A stretch of 64,000 bases of DNA, taken from JACPVU01 sp964373255 (GTDB lineage Archaea; Aenigmatarchaeota; Aenigmatarchaeia; GW2011-AR5). Every line of letters starts with the position of its first letter. Position 1 is the first letter of the stretch. Of this stretch, positions 41,823 to 49,677 are shown in pieces. The DNA lies in NCBI GenBank assembly GCA_964373255.1, contig CAYJTG010000004.1:1-64000 (forward strand). The letters are read 5' to 3'. The notes under the pieces are model-generated. The model was given only the letters and a program-made list of their open reading frames with translations. It was not told the DNA's origin and did not search any database. The translations under genes were made by a program, and so were the position numbers.

Positions 41823-42965
41823 TTATTTCTTATAAAACAATTTTAAGAAGATAGGAGTTATGAGTATCGTCACGATCATTGCAAATATCAGCGACGTGTA
41901 TACGCTGAACGTGATCACCCCAAGGAAAAAAACAATCTGGACGATGGCTATGTTCTCGTTGCCGCGTGGTATCATTGAAATCGCGACAAGCTTTATGTTG
42001 TCACGGCGCACGCCGAAGAAGCGCGACATCAGGCCTACGCCAACCACCTTTCCTACAACCGCAACAGCAGTAATCGCTAATATGAGAAAAACGTTCAGGT
42101 CCGACAGCACAAGAAGGCTTCCTACGGTTCCGTAGAGAAGCGGTATAAGAAACCCGTTTCCGATTATTTTTGCCTTTGGCGATACAACTGATTCTGAGTA
42201 GTGGCTGTTTGCCACTACCATGCCCGTCAGAAACGAACCCGCCGCGATTGTAAGCCCGATATTTTCCGTGAAATAAGCGAGGAAGAACGCAATCCCCAGG
42301 GGCACCACAAAAATGACGTCTTCGGTGATAAACTTGCCCACAAAATTGAGTATGTAATTCATAATCCGCGATCCGACGGTAAACATAACAAAATAAAATC
42401 CTATGCTTATGAAGAAGAGCTGCAGAATATCGCCGAAGGCGATTATGTGTAGCCGTGTAAAAACGGAAAAGAACGACAAAAATAATATGCCAACTATGTC
42501 ATCGGCTATGCTTATTGCGACAATGAATTTTCCTATCTTTGAGTCAAATTCCCCTGATTTCTTGAGGAACAAAAAGAGTGTTCCGTTGCTCGTCGATACA
42601 AGGACAACGCCAATGGCGAATGCAATGATAACGTTGTCGAAGAATATCATGCCCACAGCGGCGCCGAGGATAAATGACGCGATGCCGCCAAACGTCGCCA
42701 GAATGCTTGCCGGATAGATATACTGTTTGATGTCGCTGAATCTTATCTCCAGGCCCGCCATAAACAGCAGGAATATGACCGGAATAGTTATGAAATCCTG
42801 GACAAAGCCCTGTGTTGATATCAGCCCTAGTATAGGCCCTACAATTACGCCGCCGACGAGCTCACCGACAAGCGAGGCCACGCCCAGTCGCTCGGCTATC
42901 TCGCCAAAGATTTTTGCGGCAAGAAGGAGCACGCCTATTACCAGCAGTATGTTTTCGATTGGCAT
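41823..42965 (-). CDS. cation:proton antiporter (CPA2/KefB-type)
   Basis: 380 aa with about twelve hydrophobic segments. The motif LGVASLVGELVGGVIVGPIL is the CPA2 first-helix pattern, and VAISIADDIVGILFLS carries the double-Asp ion site of NapA-like antiporters. FLLFMAGLEI is another family mark. No RCK/TrkA domain is fused. It probably exchanges Na+ or K+ for H+. The upstream region contains an inverted pair of the TATAGTTAAACAACAAA motif. Confidence 0.88.
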   Translation of the reverse strand: MPIENILLVIGVLLLAAKIFGEIAERLGVASLVGELVGGVIVGPILGLISTQGFVQDFITIPVIFLLFMAGLEIRFSDIKQYIYPASILATFGGIASFILGAAVGMIFFDNVIIAFAIGVVLVSTSNGTLFLFLKKSGEFDSKIGKFIVAISIADDIVGILFLSFFSVFTRLHIIAFGDILQLFFISIGFYFVMFTVGSRIMNYILNFVGKFITEDVIFVVPLGIAFFLAYFTENIGLTIAAGSFLTGMVVANSHYSESVVSPKAKIIGNGFLIPLLYGTVGSLLVLSDLNVFLILAITAVAVVGKVVGVGLMSRFFGVRRDNIKLVAISMIPRGNENIAIVQIVFFLGVITFSVYTSLIFAMIVTILITPIFLKLFYKK

Positions 42966-42968
42966 GAT

Positions 42969-43018
42969 TATAGTTAAACAACAAAGGATTTAGGTATTAC
43001 TTTTGTTGTTTAACTATA
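42969..43018. promoter_or_regulatory. inverted pair of the TATAGTTAAACAACAAA motif
   Basis: The 17-mer at 42969-42985 is followed by its exact complement at 43002-43018 with a 16-nt spacer, directly before the antiporter ATG (minus strand). The same 17-mer appears singly at 14298 and nearly at 35708. It may be a strong operator or a hairpin. Confidence 0.6.
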
Positions 43019-43062
43019 TCTTAGAATACTATAAGGGCAGTCTAAATAAAGATATTTAGAAT

Positions 43063-43153
43063 AGTATCTCCGAAAGTGAGGTATACGCCTCTTGGCGTAT
43101 ACCTCGGTAGAGGATTACTGTCAACAGGCAGTAATCCAACTTTCGGAGATACT
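43063..43153. repeat. three-way-junction repeat, related copy 4
   Basis: Outer arm AGTATCTCCGAAAGT (43063-43077) pairs with 43139-43153. Inside are hairpins 43078-43089/43094-43105 (12 bp, loop TCTT) and 43112-43122/43127-43137 (11 bp with one wobble, loop AACA), joined by a GGTAGA linker. The 91-bp core has the same dimensions as in copies 1 and 2 (90 and 91 bp), but the stem sequences are almost entirely different. A fragment ACATCGATGCTTTTT at 43205-43219 resembles the end of copy 2. Confidence 0.8.
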
Positions 43154-43222
43154 GTAGAAGATTCAAAAATAATGCTCTGCATACTTCAACAAACGCATAT
43201 CAGTACATCGATGCTTTTTAAT

Positions 43223-43252
43223 TTTCACAACTTTTAGAAAATATTGAAAGTT
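43223..43252. promoter_or_regulatory. 24-nt near-palindromic site upstream of PadR and suf
   Basis: TTTCAC plus AACTTTTAGAA, a 6-nt centre and GAAAGTT (43229-43252) repeats the site at 32817-32846. A TATA box TTTATATATG follows at 43271-43280, 22 nt before the PadR ATG. It is a candidate operator for the PadR protein. Confidence 0.65.
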
Positions 43253-43301
43253 CATTCTGCGGGTGTAATCTTTATATATGTGTCGGTGCTAATACATAGT
43301 T

Positions 43302-43745
43302 ATGTCAACAGATATGTCTGAAGACCGACATAGTTCAATAATCCCTGTCCTTCCACACAGAACAGCACCACCCATGGAAGAGGAGATATTCGGTGCTCGT
43401 CGGCCGGTGAGCGAGATGGAATTAGGATTATTACAGATGCAGATTCTCTGGCTCTTGAACAGGCGGTCAACACACGGCTATGACATAATGGCTACACTAA
43501 ACAAGATAAAAACTACAAAAATCACCCAGGGAACTCTTTATCCAACGCTTCAGAGACTGGAAGAGCTTAAGCTTGTGAAGCCGGAAGTGCAGGACAGGAG
43601 AAAGATCTATCACGTTACAGCCGAAGGCAGAAAAACCATGAATGAAGTATGCCTTGACTTTACGCACACATTTTTCGGCATATTCAAGGACTTCGTATGC
43701 AACAAGTGCCTTGATCATAATCATGAACACGGTGAAAAAAGGTGA
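43302..43745 (+). CDS. PadR-family transcriptional regulator
   Basis: 147 aa. A disordered N-terminal 45 residues precede a winged helix: QMQILWLLNRRSTHGYDIM, ITQGTLYPTLQRLEELKLV and RKIYHVTAEGRKTM are the PadR pattern. The C-terminal CNKCLDHNHEHGEKR tail has a CxxC and His cluster that could bind iron or a cluster, suiting a role as regulator of the suf operon that follows 74 bp downstream. Confidence 0.85.
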   Translation: MSTDMSEDRHSSIIPVLPHRTAPPMEEEIFGARRPVSEMELGLLQMQILWLLNRRSTHGYDIMATLNKIKTTKITQGTLYPTLQRLEELKLVKPEVQDRRKIYHVTAEGRKTMNEVCLDFTHTFFGIFKDFVCNKCLDHNHEHGEKR

Positions 43746-43819
43746 AGAGATGAAAGCAAAAAATATAATTAACACAACGGAAGAAAGTTAGCTGCAGAAG
43801 ACTATTTGGGTGATTAAAA

Positions 43820-44587
43820 ATGACAAGCCAGCTTGAAATTAAGGATTTGCACGTTTCTGTAGACGGCAAACCCATACTGAAAGGCGTCAGCCTTGTTGTC
43901 AGGCAGGGCGAAATTCACGCCATGATGGGTCCTAACGGCTCAGGCAAATCGACCCTTGCATTGACGCTCATGGGCCACCCAAAATACAAGATTGAGAAAG
44001 GCGACATAATTTTTAATGGCCAGAGCATTCTTGGTATGCAGGCAGACGCACGCGCGCGTTTGGGTCTCTTCCTCGCGTTCCAGTACCCATTTGAGATATC
44101 GGGGGTCAGCCTGTCTAATTTCTTGAGAACAGCACACAATTCTGTATACCATGATCAACAGAATAAGATGTCCATAGTACAATTCAGGAACTTTGTGAAG
44201 GAGAAACTCGCACTCCTGAAGATGAATGAAGATTTTACCAGCCGTTATCTTAACGAAGGGTTTTCCGGCGGCGAGAAGAAGCGGTGTGAGATTCTTCAGA
44301 TGGCTGTTCTGCAGCCGCAGATAGTCGTTCTTGACGAGACAGACTCAGGGCTTGATATAGATTCTGTGAGGGTTGTCGCGGACGGCATAACCAAACTTGC
44401 CGGGCCGGAATTAGGTATTTTGGTGATTACTCATTACCAGAGAATTCTGAAATACGTAAAGCCTCATTTTGTCCACGTCCTTGTCGACGGCAGAATTGCT
44501 GAATCTGGCACAGAGGATCTTGCACTGAAGCTGGAAGAGAAAGGCTACGACTGGGTAAAGGAAAAAATATTTAATGTGGTGGAATAA
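43820..44587 (+). CDS. sufC: SufC, ATPase of the SUF Fe-S assembly complex
   Basis: 255 aa ABC-type ATPase with Walker A GPNGSGKST at 37-45, signature FSGGEKKRCEI and Walker B VVLDETDSGLDID. It works with SufB and SufD to assemble Fe-S clusters. The gene order sufC-B-D-S-U is typical. It ends 1 bp before the SufB ATG. Confidence 0.95.
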   Translation: MTSQLEIKDLHVSVDGKPILKGVSLVVRQGEIHAMMGPNGSGKSTLALTLMGHPKYKIEKGDIIFNGQSILGMQADARARLGLFLAFQYPFEISGVSLSNFLRTAHNSVYHDQQNKMSIVQFRNFVKEKLALLKMNEDFTSRYLNEGFSGGEKKRCEILQMAVLQPQIVVLDETDSGLDIDSVRVVADGITKLAGPELGILVITHYQRILKYVKPHFVHVLVDGRIAESGTEDLALKLEEKGYDWVKEKIFNVVE

Positions 44588-44588
44588 C

Positions 44589-46055
44589 ATGACAACAAAT
44601 ATTCTTGACTTGAGAAGCACCTACAAGGAAAAATACGGCTTCTCTACAAATACAAAATCATCGTTCGAGATGGAAAAAGGACTCTCCGAGAAGGTTGTAA
44701 AAGATATATCCGACATGAAAGGCGAACCCGACTGGCTGAAAATATTCAGGCTCAAGGCGTTGGCACATTACATGAAAAGGCCCATGCCAAAATGGGGGGC
44801 CGACCTTAGCGAGATAAATTTCGATGATATTACATACTACGTTCGCTCTACTGACCAACCACAGGCAAAAAACTGGGAAGAACTTCCAGCCGAGATAAGA
44901 AACACATTTGACAAATTAGGCATACCGGAAGCAGAGAAAAAGTTCCTTGCAGGCGTGGGCGCACAGTTTGAATCAGAAAATGTATACCACAGCCTGCAAA
45001 AAACCATTGCAGAGCAGGGCGTGGTTTTTGTGGACCCTGATACAGGATTGAATCCTACAGATGAAAGGATAAAGCAGCTTGGCCTGAGCCGTGCTTCGAT
45101 TGAAAATGCAAACAAAAAATTCAAGGAGTGGTTCGGAAAGGTCATACCAATAGAAGACAACAAATTCGCAGCCCTGAACAGCGCTGTCTTCAGCGGCGGG
45201 TCATTCATCTACATTCCACCGCACGTTGAAGTCGCTTTGCCGCTTCAGGCTTACTTCAGGATAAACAAGGAAAATGTCGGCCAGTTCGAAAGAACGCTTA
45301 TAATTGCTGACGAAGGAAGCAAGGTCCATTATGTTGAGGGATGCTCGGCGCCTATGTACAGCAATGAAAAGCACTCGCTGCACTCAGCGGTAGTTGAAAT
45401 AGTTGCGCTGCCAGGATCAACGGTGCGATATACAACCTTGCAGAACTGGTCCAATAATGTTTATAACCTCGTTACAAAACGTGCCTTTGCGTATGACCAT
45501 GCAACGGTTGAGTGGCTGGACGCAAATATTGGGTCGCGCATCACCATGAAGTATCCCAGCGTGTATATGCTCGGTCCTCATGCAAAAGCCGATATTCTAT
45601 CGGTGGCTTACGCGGGCAAAGGTCAGTATCAGGATACAGGCGGCAAGGCCGTTCATATGGCGCCGTTCACCACATCAAAAATAATCTCAAAGTCAGTAAG
45701 CAAAGACGGCGGGCGCTCTTCTTATCGCGGGCTATTGCACATAGCAAAAGGCGCTACAAATGCAAAATCCACAGTGCGCTGCGATGCCCTGCTTCTTGAT
45801 GAAGATTCAAGAACCGACACGTATCCCTACAATGAAATAAAGGAGGACACGGCTACGGTCACCCATGAGGCAAGCGTTGGAAAAATCGGGGAAGACCTGA
45901 TATTTTATCTTATGTCCCGTGGTCTCACTGAGCAGCAGGCGTTAAGCATCATTGTCAACGGATTTCTTGAAGTTTTTACCAAAGAGCTGCCTATGGAGTA
46001 CGCTGTAGAATTCAACAGGCTGATACAATTAGAAATGACAGGGTCTGTGGGGTGA
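44589..46055 (+). CDS. sufB: SufB scaffold subunit
   Basis: 488 aa. The C-terminal beta-helix core has VEGCSAPMYSNEKHSLHSAV, SVSKDGGRSSYRGL and the motif DTATVTHEASVGKIGEDLIF, typical of SufB. It receives sulfur and forms nascent clusters on SufBC2D. An ATG at 44589 is chosen after GGTGGAATAAC, a plausible ribosome site. The stop overlaps the SufD GTG start by 4 bp. Confidence 0.95.
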   Translation: MTTNILDLRSTYKEKYGFSTNTKSSFEMEKGLSEKVVKDISDMKGEPDWLKIFRLKALAHYMKRPMPKWGADLSEINFDDITYYVRSTDQPQAKNWEELPAEIRNTFDKLGIPEAEKKFLAGVGAQFESENVYHSLQKTIAEQGVVFVDPDTGLNPTDERIKQLGLSRASIENANKKFKEWFGKVIPIEDNKFAALNSAVFSGGSFIYIPPHVEVALPLQAYFRINKENVGQFERTLIIADEGSKVHYVEGCSAPMYSNEKHSLHSAVVEIVALPGSTVRYTTLQNWSNNVYNLVTKRAFAYDHATVEWLDANIGSRITMKYPSVYMLGPHAKADILSVAYAGKGQYQDTGGKAVHMAPFTTSKIISKSVSKDGGRSSYRGLLHIAKGATNAKSTVRCDALLLDEDSRTDTYPYNEIKEDTATVTHEASVGKIGEDLIFYLMSRGLTEQQALSIIVNGFLEVFTKELPMEYAVEFNRLIQLEMTGSVG

Positions 46056-47431
46056 GTACTGTGGATGCATTGCTGAAAACCCTTGGCTCTGATACCATAG
46101 ACAGTCTTGCAAGAGATAATTCAGAGCCCGGGTGGCTGAAGGAATCCAGACATTCATGGCTTGACAGGTCTGAAAAGCTTCCTGTAGAGGCGTCTGAACT
46201 GTTTAAAAAATATATCGAGCTGGACGGCATAGACTGGAACCAGTTTACGTTCTCTGGTCCTGGGACAGTACCAGAAGAGCTTGGGTTTTTCCTTTCTGAG
46301 AGCAATTGCATAGTTTGCTGCGATAATGACATAGTAAAACTGCCGCCCTCAATGGAAAACAGCGGCATCGAATTTCTTGACATAAGGTCGGCAATAAAAA
46401 AATACCCGGAAATCTGTCGGGAACATCTGGAGGACGAAGTTCAGGATGCAAACAAACTTGTAGCGCTCAATAATGCATTTTTTAATTCCGGCTTCTTTTT
46501 GCACGTTCCTGACGACACAGACGCAGGCATTATAAGGGTCGTTAACCTGCTCACCCACGACAACCGCTTGACGATAGGAAGAAATATAATTGTATTGGGA
46601 AAAACCAGCAAAACAACTATTACAGAGGAATACTACTCGGCAAGAAGCGAAAAGCAATCCTTGATTAACAACATCACAAGCATTCATGTAAAAGAAGGCG
46701 GACAAATGCATTTCGGCACGATTAACGCGCTTGGTGAAAATGTGATTGCAATATTCAATAAGACCGCGCTTCTGAAAAAAGACGCGCAGTTTTATTCAGC
46801 CTCAGGCTTCTTTGGTGGAATGCTCACGCTATCAAATATCAACACTATACTGCAGGGCAACGGCTCGTCGTCAGAAGACTACGAAGTGATGTTTGGCAAT
46901 GGCTCACAAAACTTCGGCGTAGCTTCAAATCTTTTTCACGAGGGCATTGGAACACGGGGAAAGGTCATGACAAAGGGCATTTTTGACGGCAGGTCAAAAG
47001 GCCTGTTTCGTGGAATGATTAACATAGGCAAGGGTGCTAAAGGTTCAAGTTCATATCTTTCTGGGCACTCAATACTTCTGAGCAAAGACGCAAGCGCAGA
47101 CGCCATACCAGGCCTGCAGATCGAAAACAACGACGTAAAGGCCACACATTCAGCCTCGGTCGCGCAGATAAGCGAAGAACAGGTATTCTATCTTATGGCG
47201 CGCGGCTTCAGTGCGAACGATGCACGAAAGCTGATCGCATCAGGATTCCTCGAGCCGCTGATACGGCAAATCCCACTGAAAGATGTCGCTCTTGTGATAA
47301 AGGGTCTGTTCGAATTAAAATGGAATAACAAAAACATGGCAGATCTGAAAGATGTGCTTGATGTGGTTGCCGAAGAAACATATGTCGTGCATGATCATAA
47401 CATTTTCGAGGGCCATTACAAATACAGGTGA
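46052..47431 (+). CDS. sufD: SufD subunit
   Basis: 459 aa with a GTG start. A SufB paralogue lacking some SufB Cys, with SGFFGGMLTLSNINTILQG, GMINIGKGAKGSSSYLSGHS and VKATHSASVAQISEEQVFYL. It completes the SufBC2D complex and is needed for iron acquisition. The spacing supports translational coupling with sufB. Confidence 0.92.
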   Translation: MSTVDALLKTLGSDTIDSLARDNSEPGWLKESRHSWLDRSEKLPVEASELFKKYIELDGIDWNQFTFSGPGTVPEELGFFLSESNCIVCCDNDIVKLPPSMENSGIEFLDIRSAIKKYPEICREHLEDEVQDANKLVALNNAFFNSGFFLHVPDDTDAGIIRVVNLLTHDNRLTIGRNIIVLGKTSKTTITEEYYSARSEKQSLINNITSIHVKEGGQMHFGTINALGENVIAIFNKTALLKKDAQFYSASGFFGGMLTLSNINTILQGNGSSSEDYEVMFGNGSQNFGVASNLFHEGIGTRGKVMTKGIFDGRSKGLFRGMINIGKGAKGSSSYLSGHSILLSKDASADAIPGLQIENNDVKATHSASVAQISEEQVFYLMARGFSANDARKLIASGFLEPLIRQIPLKDVALVIKGLFELKWNNKNMADLKDVLDVVAEETYVVHDHNIFEGHYKYR

Positions 47432-47435
47432 GACA

Positions 47436-48683
47436 ATGCTGCAATCTGAAATTAAAGATAATAGATTTGATGTGAATCAAATACGGCAAGATTTTCCAAT
47501 CCTGCAACAGAAAGTTCATGGAAAGCCGTTGATATATCTAGACAACGCCGCAACAACGCAAAAGCCAAAAAAAGTAATCAACGCGCTTGTCGAATACTAT
47601 GAAAATTATAATTCAAATGTCCACAGGGGTGTGCACACACTTAGTCAGACGGCTACAGAGCACTACGAGTCTGTCCGCACACGAACAGCACAGTTCATAA
47701 ATGCAAAATCCCCGAAGGAAATAGTATTCACCCGTAATGCGACAGAGGCAATAAATATTGTTGCTTACTCGCTTGGCACCACGCTCAAGAAAGGCGACAA
47801 CGTTGTTTCTACAGTTATGGAGCACCACAGCAACATCGTGCCATGGCAGATGCTGAAAAATCGTGGGGTAGAATTAAGATTTGTTGACATCGATGAAGAA
47901 GGAAAGCTTGAGATGGGACAATACGGCGACCTGATAGATGAGAACACAAAAATTGTGGCAGTCACACAGGCGTCCAACGTTCTGGGCACAATAAACGACA
48001 TTAAAAAAATATCCAAGATAGCCCACGACAGTGGCGCATTGATTGTTGTCGATGGCGCCCAGGGCACGCCCCACATGCCTGTCGACGTGCAGGACACGGG
48101 CGCAGACTTTTTTGCATTCTCAAGCCACAAGATGCTTGGCCCCACAGGGATAGGTGTGCTCTATGGAAAAAAACAAATTTTAGAAAACCTTCAGCCATTT
48201 CTGCGCGGGGGCGACATGATAAAGGAGGTCACCATTGAAGAAACAACATTTAATGACCTTCCTTACAGGTTCGAAGCCGGAACGCCCAATATCGCAGACA
48301 CGATTGCCTTTGGCGCAGCAATTGATTACCTAGAAGGATTGGGTATGAAAAATGTGAGAAGGCATGAAACCGAGCTGACAAAATATGCACTGAATGTACT
48401 GTCAGAGATAAAGAATATGAAAATATACGGCCCGTCAGATCCAGGTAAGAAAGCTGGAATAATATCATTCAACCTCGCCGGCATTCATCCGCACGATGTC
48501 GCCACGATCGTGGATGAAGAAGGAATCGCTGTCCGGTCCGGCCATAGCTGTGCAATGCCCCTTATGAAACGGTTGGGGTGTGAGAGCGTCGCGCGCGCCT
48601 CATTTTACGTCTACAACACGGAAGACGAGATCGATAGGCTTAAATTGGCTTTGGAGAAAGCTAAAAAGATATTCAAGATATAG
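47436..48683 (+). CDS. sufS: SufS cysteine desulfurase (class II)
   Basis: 415 aa. PLP enzyme that takes sulfur from cysteine. YLDNAATTQKPKKVINAL, STVMEHHSNIVPWQ, the PLP-lysine K232 in FSSHKMLGPTGIGVL, and the catalytic Cys C372 in VRSGHSCAMPLMK are present. The ATG at 47436 is preceded by AGGTGAGACA. No SufE follows; the partner here is SufU. Confidence 0.95.
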   Translation: MLQSEIKDNRFDVNQIRQDFPILQQKVHGKPLIYLDNAATTQKPKKVINALVEYYENYNSNVHRGVHTLSQTATEHYESVRTRTAQFINAKSPKEIVFTRNATEAINIVAYSLGTTLKKGDNVVSTVMEHHSNIVPWQMLKNRGVELRFVDIDEEGKLEMGQYGDLIDENTKIVAVTQASNVLGTINDIKKISKIAHDSGALIVVDGAQGTPHMPVDVQDTGADFFAFSSHKMLGPTGIGVLYGKKQILENLQPFLRGGDMIKEVTIEETTFNDLPYRFEAGTPNIADTIAFGAAIDYLEGLGMKNVRRHETELTKYALNVLSEIKNMKIYGPSDPGKKAGIISFNLAGIHPHDVATIVDEEGIAVRSGHSCAMPLMKRLGCESVARASFYVYNTEDEIDRLKLALEKAKKIFKI

Positions 48684-48696
48684 GTTTGTGAATGTT

Positions 48697-48783
48697 ATGA
48701 TAAATTCTCAGATGAAAACGTACCTTGTATTTCGTGAAGCAGACGATTCAAAGCCATCGAAACATGATTTGGTACTCGAATGA
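48697..48783 (+). CDS. possible 28-aa peptide between sufS and sufU
   Basis: A short frame MINSQMKTYLVFREADDSKP, then SKHDLVLE, runs from just after sufS and its stop overlaps an in-frame upstream start of sufU. It may be a regulatory leader or noise. Confidence is low. Confidence 0.3.
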   Translation: MINSQMKTYLVFREADDSKPSKHDLVLE

Positions 48784-48797
48784 GCAAGCTGATTCTT

Positions 48798-49199
48798 ATG
48801 CTCGACATTTACGCCGATATAATTCTTGATCATTATAAAAACCCGCATAATTTTGGGACGATAAAAGAGCCGGACGCATCGGCGATAGACGTCAATCCAT
48901 TATGCGGTGACGAAATCGAGATGCATCTGAAAGTCGGCGACAGCAAAATTTTTGACATCAAGTTTACCGGCCGCGGCTGCGCCATAAGCCAGGCAAGCGC
49001 AAGCATGCTTACAGAACTGGCAATAGGAAAGACACTAGAGGAAATCAAGCGCATGGAAAGAAAAGACATCATTGATCTGCTAGGCATAGAACTGAGCCAC
49101 GCCAGGATAAAATGCGCCATGCTCAGCCTCAAGGTACTGAAGCTCGCTGTTTATAAATATTTGGGTGGAAAAATGAGCGAAGAGGAAGAAAGTCTATGA
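48798..49199 (+). CDS. sufU: SufU/IscU-type scaffold or sulfur-transfer protein
   Basis: 133 aa from the ATG at 48798 (an upstream start at 48780 is possible). The NPHNFG start, NPLCGDEIEM, GRGCAISQASASML and RIKCAMLSLKVLKLA give the three conserved Cys of the family, plus Asp. SufU transfers sulfur from SufS to the SufB complex. It overlaps the next gene by 4 bp (ATGA). Confidence 0.92.
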   Translation: MLDIYADIILDHYKNPHNFGTIKEPDASAIDVNPLCGDEIEMHLKVGDSKIFDIKFTGRGCAISQASASMLTELAIGKTLEEIKRMERKDIIDLLGIELSHARIKCAMLSLKVLKLAVYKYLGGKMSEEEESL

Positions 49200-49603
49200 G
49201 CATACCTGACAAAAATTTGCCATTAAGAGGCAGGATAGAGATTCTTAAGGCTTACAAGGATGCAGACGGCGATATAGAGCTTGCTTCACAAATTTGCTCT
49301 TACCCTTCGAAAACGGTCGAGTACTGCTGCAGACTGAATAAGGTTTTTGCTGAGCCAAAAGGAAAGCGCGGCGGAAGGAGATATTCGCTCACAGGACGAA
49401 AAGGCGCCTCCACGATTGATGAAGTAATTCGGGTGCTTGAAATCTATGAAAGCGGCGAAAGGAACACCACAAAAATTGCAAAAAAGACAAAGCGGTCACG
49501 CGTTACTATTGCCACGATTCTGAAGACTAACGACTTAAGATTAGAAGGAAAAAGAGGACCAGCTACTTCATACAAGACTATTCAGTTTAATTATTACTGC
49601 TGA
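49196..49603 (+). CDS. two-HTH DNA-binding protein, paralogue B
   Basis: 135 aa with two HTH-like units, about 12-50 (GRIEILKAYKDADGDIELAS) and 85-125 (VLEIYESGERNTTKIAKKTK), with the shared linker RGGRRYSLTGRKGA. It resembles the protein at 37579. It lies at the end of the suf operon with 4-bp overlap, so may regulate Fe-S genes. No known family name is assigned. Confidence 0.7.
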   Translation: MSIPDKNLPLRGRIEILKAYKDADGDIELASQICSYPSKTVEYCCRLNKVFAEPKGKRGGRRYSLTGRKGASTIDEVIRVLEIYESGERNTTKIAKKTKRSRVTIATILKTNDLRLEGKRGPATSYKTIQFNYYC

Positions 49604-49677
49604 AGAATACCTTTTCTGAAGATGGGTGTTCACCAAATGCCCATGGGGATGTTTTCCAGATCCCAGTGATCGCATTC

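Noticed and set aside
42400..42720. Plus-strand frames within the antiporter gene
   Set aside because: Shadows of transmembrane-helix codons; no start signals or domains.
48580..48783. Longer version of the small peptide between sufS and sufU, starting inside sufS
   Set aside because: The first 36 codons overlap conserved sufS sequence in another frame; only the last 28 aa were kept as a low-confidence candidate.
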